The position numbers and the translations under genes are program-made. From contig BQMF02000011.1 of the NCBI GenBank assembly GCA_027922465.2, positions 372,001 to 436,000 of the forward strand: a DNA stretch of 64,000 nucleotides, in the 5' to 3' direction. Below the pieces are notes generated by a model, which made no database searches, was not told the origin of the DNA, and saw only the letters and a list, made by a program, of their open reading frames with translations. Below are positions 1-10,552 of the stretch, piece by piece. Positions within the stretch are counted from its first letter, which is position 1; the number at the start of each line of letters is the position of its first letter. The DNA is from Turritopsis dohrnii (lineage: Eukaryota; Cnidaria; Hydrozoa; Anthoathecata; Oceaniidae).

Positions 1-16
1 TCAGGAAGTAGCTAAC

Positions 17-2712
17 CTGAAAGTTTTGAATGAGAACCAGACTAAGATAAAATTCACCGACAGCGAATTTCATTTCTTGAAGTTTCTTCTTACTGAGTTG
101 GACAGGTTTGTTTATAAGATGGGTTGGTGACGTCGGTATTTCATTATCATTGGAAAGCACATTTGCATTTTTCACAACAGTTTGCATGCGAAAGATACCA
201 GCATTAGCTATTTCAATTTGCAGCTCATTCAACCTTCGCACTGCTTCAGCCAATTTTTCTAAAATAAGATGAATTTTCACATGAATCCTTGGTATGGATT
301 ATAAAAACACTAATGAATCTGTGCCTTGAGATTTCACATAACACAACGATTTCATTTTATCTTTATATAACCTGCACTCACAGATGTTTTTGTCCTTTGT
401 ATAGAATTTTAAAAACGTCGTTGTTTGTTTTTTGTTTCTTCAAAAGAATCATATCTTTTGAATGAGACAGTTATAGAGTTCTTTGAGTGAAAGGCATAAT
501 CTGATCTTGTAGCTTTGCAAGATTCTGTGGTGATTTTCGTTTACACCTTACACAACAGTACATGAAATGTCGTAATGAAAAATACTAATCCAACAAAAAA
601 ATGTTACAATGTAAAATTTGGGAAAAGTCATTGTAATTTTCCTTTCCTACCACAATAAAGATGTAAATGCTAAAAATTTTGTATTGCTTAAAATAAGGAA
701 ATTAGCAGTCAGACCATTACAAAAATTTATGATACATAATATCAAGATTTTTTATGATTTTTCCAAGAATATTAAGTTAAATGTATCCTTTCAGTATCCT
801 TTCAAAGGTTTTAATTTTAACAATGACATTGCAAAGGGTGACAAAAAATAAAGTCACAGAATGCTGAATGGGAAGTGTATCCATCTTGTAGAGCCGAAAA
901 AACTGATCAACTGATCATTTCCCTATGACTAAAGGCTGAAATACACGATCAGTTTAAATGGATTAATTTAAACTGACAGTTTTTTTCCATCAGTTAAACT
1001 GATGAAATGCACCTGTCTACACGTTCAATTTAAAATGAAAAAAACTGTCATCTTTTCTCCTTTTTTAACAATGGCAGCACAGTGCAAGGTGCAGTAATTG
1101 CAGCGGTGGTGGCTTTTATTGTAAAAAGGAAAAAGAAAAAAAAAGTACAAGAAAGAAGCGAACAATTTGGGAAAAGCCGTGGTTACAATGAAGACATTCA
1201 TGGGTGCATGCAACACGTTGTGAAAATGAATTAAGGCAAAAAGATCATTTGGAGAATCAAAAATTCTTGTGTGTTGAGACTGATACTTTTGATGAATTAT
1301 AGTAAATCAGCCAAAAATCAATTTAAATAAATTTAAAAACACAGATATATTTCATAAAATCTAGCACGAAGCTTTTCGTAACTGAGTTACATTGTGAATA
1401 AGATTATCAAGATAAAAATTCTACTTTTATACAACTATCTACAGTAAAATAATTGGTTATCAAAGTAAAATGTCTCAAGAGACACAAATTAAAAAGGTAG
1501 ATGTGACTGACAAAGCTATTAATGAGAAAATAGAAAAATACAGAGAAAAACCCCAATGGAGAAATCGACTAAAGCACGAGATGGTGAATAGTAAAAAGTG
1601 AAAACAATTTTGATGAATTACTGCTCCTTATTGAACATTCAATATGGAAAAGAAATTCTCTCGTTTTTTCAATTTTTTTCATTCTATTTGCCATCTTTGA
1701 CGTGCAAATAACCGCTCACTTCATTTTCACATAAAATTGCCACAAAATCATTCGGAAGTATTCGTCATGTGTTGAAAACAAAAGAAGCATCTGGTTTATC
1801 TCATGCTTCAATAGAATGTTTTCATCAGTTTAACTGAAGAAGATGAACACGTCCATCTTTTAAAAAAAACTGATCAATTTAAAAGGATCATGAAAAACTC
1901 TGTTTACACGATACGTTTTTTCTGTCATCAGTTTAAACTGATCGTGTATTTCAGCCTTAACTGTTACCAAGATATTGTCAATCAAACATTCCAATGACAT
2001 CACAGCCCCATTCCCAAAATATTGTAGACCTAAACTTTGCATCAATATTAAAGATCCAAAAAAACAAAAGCTATCCCTAATAGTTCTTGAAATATTAACT
2101 CTTAAATACCCTGTTCGATTAGAGATACTTCTTTATTAACAGTGAAAGAACGCTTCTCTTCTCTAATAGTCTTATGCACACTTCATAAGAACTTGACTGT
2201 AAAATTTAATAAAAAAGGTCACTCTCCAAAATAAAAGTGTGACACATGGCTGTGTATTTGTATATCGATATAATAAAGTCACAGAAGTGATACCTGCAAA
2301 AAATGTATTCACTTTGGAAAGTTCTTTATCACAAAATATGAAAAAACCTTCCTCATATTTTGCAAAATGTCTTTTCAAGATATCTTCATTAACTTCTAAA
2401 ACAGAATAGTCAACAAGAAATGACAACCCAAGGTAACCAAGATAGCAAAACAAGGCACTACACATAATACACAATCTTTATGCTACTATGAGAAGTGTAC
2501 CTTCAGCAGACGGAGCTTTATCTTGTGCCACATATAAGATCTTCTTTAACTCCTATAAAACAAAGAAGGCATGAAGAGTCATGACAAAAATAAACAGGAG
2601 CTATGACAATAATGACCACAAAAGCCACACAAAATACACTCACTTCATATTGAACATACTGACTTCGCCATTCCGGTGTCAAATGCGATCCAAGATGTTC
2701 AGCAAACTTCAT
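17..2712 (-). CDS. XPR1: XPR1-like phosphate exporter, 5' part only (SPX domain)
   Basis: Four exons can be joined on the minus strand: 2712-2644 (ATG at 2712), 2552-2501, 2395-2294 and 258-17. All have AG/GT borders and compatible phases; the gene continues beyond the window after exon 4. The protein begins [19 protein letters not shown], which matches the start of XPR1/SYG1-type SPX domains. It continues with the conserved FAKYEE and [10 protein letters not shown] stretches, then [13 protein letters not shown] and [17 protein letters not shown]. In this family the SPX domain senses inositol pyrophosphates, and the missing C-terminal EXS membrane domain exports phosphate. Intron 3 (259-2293) holds a Harbinger element. 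The first ATG of the longer open frame (upstream, MHVRFL...) is less likely than 2712, because the SPX family starts at the MKF methionine. Identity rests on recalled family similarity; it is strong. Confidence 0.9.
933..1957 (+). mobile_element. Harbinger (PIF) element with decayed transposase
   Basis: The ends are inverted repeats starting AGGCTGAAATACACGATCAG. Both sides carry the trinucleotide TAA (930-932 and 1958-1960), the TWA-type target duplication of PIF/Harbinger elements. Inside, at 1159-1302 on the plus strand, a frame with one TGA (1189-1191) reads TIWEKPWLQ, then [15 protein letters not shown] and TDTFDEL. This resembles the N-terminal part of Harbinger transposases. A continuation ([16 protein letters not shown]) appears at about 1610-1655 after a 308-bp insertion. 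The copy is inactive and sits in an XPR1 intron. Confidence 0.8.
1300..1607 (+). mobile_element. 308-bp insertion flanked by a 13-bp direct duplication
   Basis: The 13 bases TTTTGATGAATTA occur at 1287-1299 and again at 1608-1620, exactly where the Harbinger transposase reading is broken. This looks like a target-site duplication of the length seen with LINE-driven retroposition. The inserted DNA contains a 43-codon open frame at 1470-1601 beginning [15 protein letters not shown], which I do not recognise. There is no clear poly(A) tail, only a short A-rich end. It could be a retroposed cDNA fragment or a local duplication. Confidence 0.5.
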
Positions 2713-4844
2713 TGCTGTTACCGTAAAAACTAACCAGCCTAAGAACCAATCAAGCAAAAAACGAACATGCAAGTATTTATGGAAATACTTGAGAAAATTT
2801 AAGACATTTACTGATAATATATAATAATAAGATGGGTTTATCTGACTTTTGCTTCATTTATAATCTCTTAAAAGCACATAAAATCTTTAGCTATCAAATA
2901 CTTAGCTGACAATTAACAATCAATAAATAAACAGATTTAGAACTTTTAATGATCAGAGATATCTGTGAGCAAATTACGAGAAAAATCCAAAGCAGTTACT
3001 TCAAAATATATTCTAATGCATTTCTAAAGGACATAGTGAAAATTTTCCAAACGTTTCTTCCCTCTTCCTGTTCTCTCTATTTTATTCTATTCTCTTTCAC
3101 AGAATGGTTTCTTTCCATGAAACCACCTTCTTTGTGTATGTTGCAGCAAATTGATGATCAATTATAATTATAATCTAATGACAATGAATTTTCTGCATAA
3201 AAAAATTAATACAAATTATCACAATTACTTTTAATCTGTCTTTATTATTTCCATAATGGTTAGGAATTCATTTATAATTTTCTTATTATAGGTTATGATC
3301 CTTCATCACGATAAAGAAGATAAACGTGTTAGCTTTAATGACTTTAACAGATCAAATTCAGTTTCATATTAGAATTAGAATTTTCGATGCCATAACAGAA
3401 TGTCATCTCTCATTTCTGCTAACTAAATCAAGTCATGAGACTACCCCATTGGAAAGTAGGTTAGAAACAAAAATTGCATAAAACGATGGATGTAGGAGAT
3501 AATAGAATGAAAAATGTTTTCTGTTTGCACAATTAAGTGAGACCAGTGCTTTTTTTCATTTAACAAGAGACACCTCATGTCATGTACGTTCCTTATAAGA
3601 AAATATGAAACTGTGATTGGAAAATATATGATGATTAGTGGTTTTAAATAGGGATGGTTTGTAATTGAACTTTAAACATCAATGAAACCTTGTTCTATAT
3701 GTTTTGATTTTCCAAGCTTTATCAGAGAATCATGGGACAGCTGTTCACTAATACCATATATGGTACGTTTGGATTGCAACCATATATAACATTAGTGAAA
3801 GTTTTACATGTTAACCATAATAATACCAAGATATCAAGATATCACCTTACATAATGTGAAAATTGTATTGAATAATGTAAATGTGAAATGTATATGCATA
3901 ATACAATGTGATAAGTGTTATATAAAGCTGTAATGATCTATGTATGGTGTGGTGAATGGTGAGGTTAATCATTTTCGAATTCAATTTGAGTAAATGCATC
4001 AATTTACCATCAACGATCTTTTCTTTCTACGAACTAACACATAGTGATTACTGAAATTATTTATTCATTTATTCATCAAGAGGACATAAAAACTATTGTA
4101 CACTTTATCAGAAAAATAGATAAACAAACAAAGCAAACCTAAAACACACTAAAAATTGTGGAAAGTATAAAACAGTCTAAGATATGAAGACAGAAAAAAC
4201 AGGCTAGCATTGAACATTGGCTAGCAACCAACACAATGATAGTAAAATGAGAGACAAATGCGTCAAACACTCTTTTCAAAATCTATTGATCTCTTACTTC
4301 GAACATTTAAAATGAAATGATTTTCAAGAGCTTATTTTTAACATCCCTTTTCTCAGAAACAATGAAAGCATCTAGCTGTAAATAAAACTATGACTTTGTT
4401 GACAAACGTTGAATAAACAGAATAGGATTAAAGATTGAAATAAAAGTTTTAAATTATAAAACATTAGCAAAAATATCACCTTGTGAAAATGATTTTGCAT
4501 TAACTGAGCTGAGGTATTAATCCAATTATAAGCCTGTCAAGTTAGCTGCTGGTAAATGGAACAATGGATTTAAAAACTTGAAACATTTTCATTATTGCAG
4601 TTACAATAAGGTAACCGACAGTTAAAAATATGTTTCAGTAACATTTATACATTAGACGAAATCATAATGCTGAAGTCGAAATTTTCTACAGCTATCTCTG
4701 TCTACTTAAAGAGGTTTGAACAAAGAGGTTTTGTTAATCAAATTTTCATTTAGCTTTTGTATTATTATTTGGGATTAAAAAACCTCAAAAGCTCTTCATA
4801 AATCTTTGAAAATATCATCACTTCATCCAAGGAGTAACCTGATA
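2713..4844. other. XPR1 upstream flank, no gene recognised
   Basis: AT-rich DNA upstream of the XPR1 start. Short open frames here (for example 2949-3167) have no recognisable protein features. The XPR1 promoter should lie in the first part, but no clear core element stands out. Confidence 0.5.
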
Positions 4845-5257
4845 CTTTACAGGGAGAAAGTTTCGCGTTTTTTGGTCATTTTTGCAAAAGTGAGTCCCCA
4901 CAAAAAGGACTGACATGTGGATTCACGAAAGTTTATCCCACGTGAAATGGCCTAGGAAGCCAATTTGCAAAAGTTAAATTGAAGAAAAAAAACAGAAACC
5001 CACTTTCACAGGTTTTTCTTTCGACAATACAGTCTAAATCAATAAATCTCTGTCTTATTTGTCAAAATTTCAAAATATTTAGAGAAAAAAATTGCACAAA
5101 AACCGAAAATCACGAGAGTTAATCCCACGCAAAATTCACTTTTCCAGTTGAACTCGAAAGACTATTTTACGCAAAATAGATTTAGTCACTCATTCGCGAA
5201 AGTAAATCCCTAAAATTTCGCGGTTTATTTTCCTTGTGAAACTTTCTCCCCGTAAAG
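4845..5257. mobile_element. 413-bp MITE with GGGAGAAAGTTTC termini
   Basis: The left end CTTTACAGGGAGAAAGTTTC is repeated inverted at the right end (GAAACTTTCTCCCCGTAAAG). TA lies outside each end (4843-4844, 5258-5259). The interior holds several scattered inverted motifs of the type TCGCGAAAGT / CACGAAAGTTTATCCCA. There is no coding capacity. A TA duplication would fit the Tc1/mariner group, but the terminal sequence alone does not settle the superfamily. Confidence 0.7.
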
Positions 5258-7043
5258 TAATAACCAACATAATCACGATAAAGAAAAGCTTTCAGAAGTC
5301 TTGCACTATTAAGACAGGCCTGTCAGGTTTAAGTTATGAACGGTTTTGCCCTATGACAGTTTTCAACAGCAACTAATTTTTTCAAATGAAAAACTATCAA
5401 AAATTTGAATGACTTGTTAAAAACCAGTCATAAACATGATATCAATTTTCTGTTCATTGCAAAAATCCATTGAAAGATCAAGGTTCAACTAAGCACAAAA
5501 CTGCATGTGGTTATCAACATTAATATATATATAGCAATTAATTAAACTGCCATCATTACAAGAAATAACCAATAGAGAGTTGAAAATCCTACAAAAAGTA
5601 CTAGAAATTGTTGATAAAACTATGGAAGACATTTTGGAAAACAGTGAAACCCCTTTTGTCCTTTGAATAAGATAGTTCTTTGTAATACTAACTCCGAGAA
5701 AAATATTTTTGATACTTTCAATGTTGTTTCTAGTGCAGATGTTAAGTTTGATTCCTGACAAAATCACTAAGGCTATTGCAAAGTATCACATCCTAGTGTG
5801 TAAGTGATATAGCAGACGCACGAATACTGTTCTTTCACATTCTTAACAAATATTATTCAACCTTCTAACTAGTCTCAAAAAATTTGTTTTTATCAGGATT
5901 CAAGACTCCAATTATAGAAAGCAGTGATGAAATAAAACTCCTTGGTGTCATTTTCGACACAGAGCTAAAAGCTTTACTTCACATCCGAATTATGTCTGTG
6001 AAAAAAACGTAACAAAAATTAAATACTATCTCTACACTTAAAACCTAAAGAGATTTGAAAAAAGAAAGTCACATAATCTTTAAGTCACTTTCTAACTACT
6101 GTCATAACAGAAGCAATGTTGGTGTTTTTTTAAAAAAAAATATACTAAAAGAAGATGTCTGTCCAAATACACAACAGAAAGTGGTTGGAGTTGCTTATGA
6201 TACAGATGTTGACAATAAAATCAAAATTGCACAAACTCTGAAATCTTTGCAACCATTAAACTTCAGATCTTAAATTGAAACTTTGGGAAACCCTTTCAGC
6301 TTTCTTATTTTTATCAAATCACAGATACTAAATTTGACATTTTCATATTTATATTGTTTCCATGGGTATATATATGTAATATCACTAGAAATTCACAAAC
6401 TTATAATTATAATTTTAATTGAGATAACAGCCTTTTGAAAAATCTGCAAAAAAACAAAAACAAAAAAAACTGCAGATGTCTGAAGCATTTGTTGTTATAG
6501 AGATTCTCACAGGCTTCGCTTCCTGTAATCTTCTTTTAGAATGCTCCAAAACAATTCTTACTATGTGGATTCAGTCATGAGCAAATCATGAAAATATCAT
6601 TAAGGATTTCACTTTCCCTACTCAAAGAAAAATTATTTTTAAACATGAAGATTTTATAATACAAATACTTTGATGAAAATCCAGATGATTTGACAATTAG
6701 AACTACAAAAAGGTTTTACAGAAGAACAAAGCAATCTTACTACATCATCATCATTATTACACCACTGACAGATTGATTCTGGCCCAAAATCGTGAGGAAA
6801 ATGATATCAGAGTTTGAAAACACCATTTCCATCCAATGAGTGTCAAACCATTGCAGTGTGGTCTTGTTCCACTCTAACTAGAAAAAACAAATGAAATATA
6901 TTGTCAGTATTTTTCTTGCATTAATTCCAGAATAATCAAATGTTTACATCATTGATAAAGATTCATAATTCCATAACCAAAAAAACATTGTATTTTATCA
7001 TTTTTATCATTAACTGTAAGTAAATAAAATCTAACGATAAACT
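5258..7043. other. Intergenic, with a small LINE relic
   Basis: Nothing gene-like is seen except a short reverse-transcriptase-like relic at 5926-6044. Open frames at 5489-5767 (minus) and 6055-6273 (plus) have no recognisable features. Confidence 0.4.
5926..6044 (+). pseudogene. Relic of a LINE reverse transcriptase (C-terminal region)
   Basis: The plus frame reads DEIKLLGVIFDTELK. This is typical of the KLLGV-x-DSxL segment after the reverse transcriptase catalytic core of Jockey/CR1-like LINEs. A second frame nearby reads HPNYVCEKNVTKIK, the usual continuation, so a frameshift separates them. Only about 120 bp can be supported. Confidence 0.5.
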
Positions 7044-7887
7044 TCTATATATTAATAGCCGATTCTCTGTCTGTCTGTTTGTCTGTCACGCAAAATGGTA
7101 GATTGAGTTGTGAGCGAAATTATTTCTTTTTTTGTGTGCGACGTGAGTTCGAAGCAAATACATTGCAACCCCAATCGAACGTGACTTTTTTTGGCTGATG
7201 AACTAAAAGAAATAACGTTTTGTTTTTATCATTATTGTTAGTTTTATATTCCACGTTGACTTGGCTTTGAAAACAGTACATCAACTAAATACAAAGAAAC
7301 TAACTGATTAAACATTTTGGACAAAAAGCAGCAGTGGCAGAACGTGGCAGCATGTGCGATTTGCCACTATCTCTTGCCTGACTGTCTGAGACGGGTGAAC
7401 TTTTTTTTTGAGCAATCAAAATGTTTAAAAACCGATAGGTAAAAAAAGAGTATTATATCAAAACAAAATGTGTTTTGTTTTTTTTTGCTTTTCTTTTAAC
7501 AAATTAATTTCTTCTTTTAATTGTTAAGCGTTCTGATCGAACGTTTTTTATTCTATTTATTCAATTAGCACGTGCCTTTTTTCTCTCCTCCGTCGTGATG
7601 TTTTTAAGAAGGGAAACTATTTCTTCCTTACGTTTGATAGCACCCATGTTAGAGTGGGTAACTTTTTTAAAACAAAAGCTAATAAAAAGTTGAAGTTTTC
7701 TCTCTCTACATTTTGAGTGTATTGTTACACTGATAAAAGATTGGTTTTATCAGAGGTTGTGACTTCGAATATGCTTCTGGTTGAACACAAGTTGTACGAG
7801 CCGTTTATAAGGAAATTTGACGTTTATTGATACAGTGATACAGAGCATGTGAACATCGGCGGCGAGCGACGCCGCCTTGGCGGCTAG
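7044..7887 (+). mobile_element. Non-autonomous Helitron (844 bp)
   Basis: The left end begins TCTATATATTAATAGCC followed by TCTGTCTGTCTGTTTGTCTG repeats, as in animal Helitron 5' ends starting with TC. The right end has the hairpin GCCGCC-TT-GGCGGC (7871-7884) ending in CTAG at 7884-7887, followed by T. Hairpin plus CTRR is the Helitron 3' signature. There is no Rep/helicase coding. The base before the left TC is T rather than the usual A. Confidence 0.75.
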
Positions 7888-7967
7888 TTTAAAGCTATTT
7901 TTTTTTAATTTATAAGGTAAAAACATTGTGACCAAACAATTTGATATCAGGCATAAACCAACAATGT

Positions 7968-8028
7968 AATTTTATTGAATAATATATTTCGAAACACTAG
8001 GTTCCATCATCAGATTCTTTCTAAAATT
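7968..8028 (-). ncRNA. Candidate hammerhead ribozyme at the end of the Penelope element
   Basis: Read on the minus strand, CTGATGA is followed by a 5-bp stem GGAAC/GTTTC with loop CTAGT and then GAAA, the two conserved halves of a hammerhead core. After GAAA comes TATATT, giving a very short stem III closed by A-U, then U17 as the cleavage-site base. Stem I is formed by GAAT (just before CTGATGA) with ATTC (just after the cleavage base), extended by AATTTTA with TAAAATT across a small internal loop. Penelope elements are known to carry hammerhead motifs with short stem III. One extra U between CTGATGA and stem II is unusual and may weaken activity. Confidence 0.6.
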
Positions 8029-8103
8029 AAAATAAAAACAGTTTAAAAACAGTATAAACATGATGTATAAAGGTTAAAAGCTAACTTCGTTATCAACATC
8101 TAT

Positions 8104-8715
8104 CTACAACCTAATTACTAATTCATGTTGTTTATATTCGTCTCTCATGTTGATTGACGGTTTTAACTCCCTGATGTATAACACTTCCAAAATCATTAAA
8201 TGGCTCATTGACCTCGATGATGACACTAAGATCGTTACGTCATCGAAAATGAGGTTGTTGTTACATCTCTTCATATGACGTGCTACCGGTTTTGACACGT
8301 TCAAATGTTCCTTAAAACGGGTGATAAGATGTCGGCTCGTTTGTCCAACATAACACGACTCACATCGCGAACAATTGAATTTGTACACCACTCGACTTTT
8401 AAGGTCCTTTTCTACTTGCGTTTTCAATGATGGTAACAAATTTCTAACTTTTTTCATTGTAAAAACAACTTTCCATGGCGCAGTTATTTTCTTCAACGAA
8501 TGTTCAAACTTGTCAGAACCTCGGCCACGATACTGAATGAATAGTAGTTTGACTTCTTTCTTTTCCTCATCCAGATCCGATTCTTTGTCTTGTTTGCCCA
8601 AAATGGATGTCAAACAATTTTTAACGATTGGGTTGTAGAAGCGTGGTGGATATTGGTTGTTTTCAAGAATTCCCTTTGCTTTCTCTAGACTTTCGTGGAT
8701 TCCTTTCCATGTGCT
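8104..8715 (-). pseudogene. 5'-truncated inverted copy of Penelope endonuclease region
   Basis: The minus-strand frame is open from the junction near 8715 to the stop at 8104. It encodes the linker and GIY-YIG domain: VYKFNCSRCESCYVGQT, then TRFKEHL, with the Cys cluster typical of Penelope endonucleases. This copy keeps the frame that the plus-strand copy has lost twice. The open frame runs a little past the junction (to 8763), but that part is antisense to the reverse transcriptase and is fortuitous. It lacks the reverse transcriptase, so it cannot be a complete protein. Confidence 0.85.
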
Positions 8716-10426
8716 GACATCAACATTAAGACACTTAACTACATAAAGAAGTGCAAAAAACAAAGGAAGCCTCGCAACTTAGAATTAACAAGAAAATACC
8801 TCACTGAAAACAAATTACTCGCTGTACCTTTTGATAAAGGAATTGGAATATGTATAATGACAGTGGACAATTATAATAGAAAGTTAGATGAGATTATTCA
8901 TCTTCCCCAATTTCAGAAAGTTCTCCCCAAAAGGAAGAATGAGAAACATCCGGTGTTGAAGGAGGAGGAAAGAATCGTGGACACCCTGAAAAAACTGAGG
9001 GATCATAACCAGATAACTGAGACATTACATGAGAAGCTGAAACCAATTGGGAGTCAACCTCCGAGATTATACGGCTTAGCCAAAGTTCACAAAAAGAACA
9101 TTCCAGTCAGACCTGTTTTGTCCATGCCAGGCTCTGCTTATTATAAGATTGCTGCCCAAGTGGCTGAATGGCTCTCAGTGGTGGATGAATGCAGAATTAA
9201 CTCTTCTACGAAACTGATATCGGACACTTTGAATGACATTCACATGGCTGATGATGAAGAAATCGTGAGTTTTGACGTAACATCGCTATATACAAACGTG
9301 CCTGTGGTGGAAGCGATTACAGAATGTACAAACCTGCTGTTTTCAGGGAAATACAAAAGGCCACCTGTTTCAAAATCAACATTTAAGGAGCTGTTATCGA
9401 TATGTAGTTGCAATGTCATGATGTTAACGAGCGATGGGTTATATAAACAAGTTGATGGTCTGGCAATGGGCAGTCCACCTGCTTCAATGTTGGCAAATGG
9501 TTGGATGAGCAAATATGATGAAACGATTCAAGGTCGAGCATCGTTATACTCAAGATACATGGATGATATTCTACGTAACATAAAACGAGCCGAAAAAGAG
9601 AGAAAACTACATGAAATCAACAACCTACACCCTTCCTTGAAGTTTACCATTGAACATGAAACCAACGGTTGCCTTCCTTTCTTGGATATGCTAATTCGAA
9701 ATGACAACGGTAAATTGTCTTCTACCTGGTATACAAAACCAACAGACACGGGCCTAACTATGAACTTCCTTGCATTGGCGCCGAAACGGTACAAGCGGTC
9801 AGTGGTCTCAGGGATAGCACATGGAAAGGAGTCCACGAAAGTCTAGAGAAAGCAAAGGGAATTCTTGAAAACAACCAATATCCACCACGCTTCTACAACC
9901 CAATCGTTAAAAATTGTTTGACATCCATTTTGGGCAAACAAGACAAAGAATCGGATCTGGATGAGGAAAAGAAAGAAGTCAAACTACTATTCACTCAGTA
10001 TCGTGGCCGAGTTTCTGACAAGTTTGAACATTCGTTGAAGAAAATAACTGCGCCATGGAAAGTTGTTTTACAATGAAAAAAGTTAGAAATTTGTTACCAT
10101 CATTGAAAACGCAAGTAGAAAAGGACCTTAAAAGTCGAGTGGTGTACAAATTCAATTGTTCGCGATGTGAGTCGTGTTATGTTGGACAAACGAGCCGACA
10201 TCTTATCACCCGTTTTAAGGAACATTTGGACGCGTCAAAACCGGTAGCACGTCATATGAAGAGATGTAACAACAACCCCACTTTCGATGACGTAACGATC
10301 TTAGTGTCATCATCGAGATCAATGAGCCATTTAATGATTTTGGAAGCATTATACATCAGGGAGTTGAAACAGTCAATCAACATGAGAGACGAATATAAAC
10401 AACATGAATTAGTAATTAGGTTGTAG
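8716..10426 (+). pseudogene. Penelope reverse transcriptase / GIY-YIG endonuclease (frameshifted)
   Basis: The frame from 8716 to 9846 carries a Penelope-type reverse transcriptase: LYGLAKVHK and IPVRPVLSMPGS, catalytic SFDVTSLYTNVP, GLAMGSPPAS and RYMDDIL (YMDD box), then LPFLDMLI and TWYTKPTDTG. Near 9820 the frame is lost by one base relative to the inverted copy. The linker continues in another frame, and a second one-base loss near 10067 moves the GIY-YIG domain into the frame 10055-10426 (CYVGQT, TRFKEHL). The 5' end is truncated at the junction with the inverted arm. The protein would copy RNA primed by a nick made by its own endonuclease; this copy cannot make it intact. Confidence 0.85.
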
Positions 10427-10552
10427 ATAGATGTTGATAACGAAGTTAGCTTTTAACCTTTATACATAATGTTTATACTGTTTTTAAACTGTTTTTATTT
10501 TAATTTTAGAAAGAATCGAATGATGGAACCTAGTGTTTCGAAATATATTATT

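Larger units (their letters stand above)
7978..10552 (+). mobile_element. Penelope-like element flanked by its own inverted 3' part
   Basis: A central unique block (8716-9815) with the reverse transcriptase is flanked by inverted arms of about 738 bp (7978-8715 and 9816-10552). Each arm holds the GIY-YIG endonuclease end and the 3' untranslated end. The left arm is a 5'-truncated second copy joined head-to-head to the truncated main copy. Such partial copies in inverted or tandem array are usual for Penelope elements. The arms differ by a few percent, including changes that break the right copy's reading frame and ribozyme core. Confidence 0.85.

Noticed and set aside
2518..2772. XPR1 start at the upstream ATG (2772)
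   Set aside because: The SPX family begins at MKFAEHL; the upstream residues are hydrophobic and unlike the family.
9240..9836. Minus-strand open frames across the Penelope reverse transcriptase
   Set aside because: They are antisense to a clearly recognisable reverse transcriptase and have no domain of their own.
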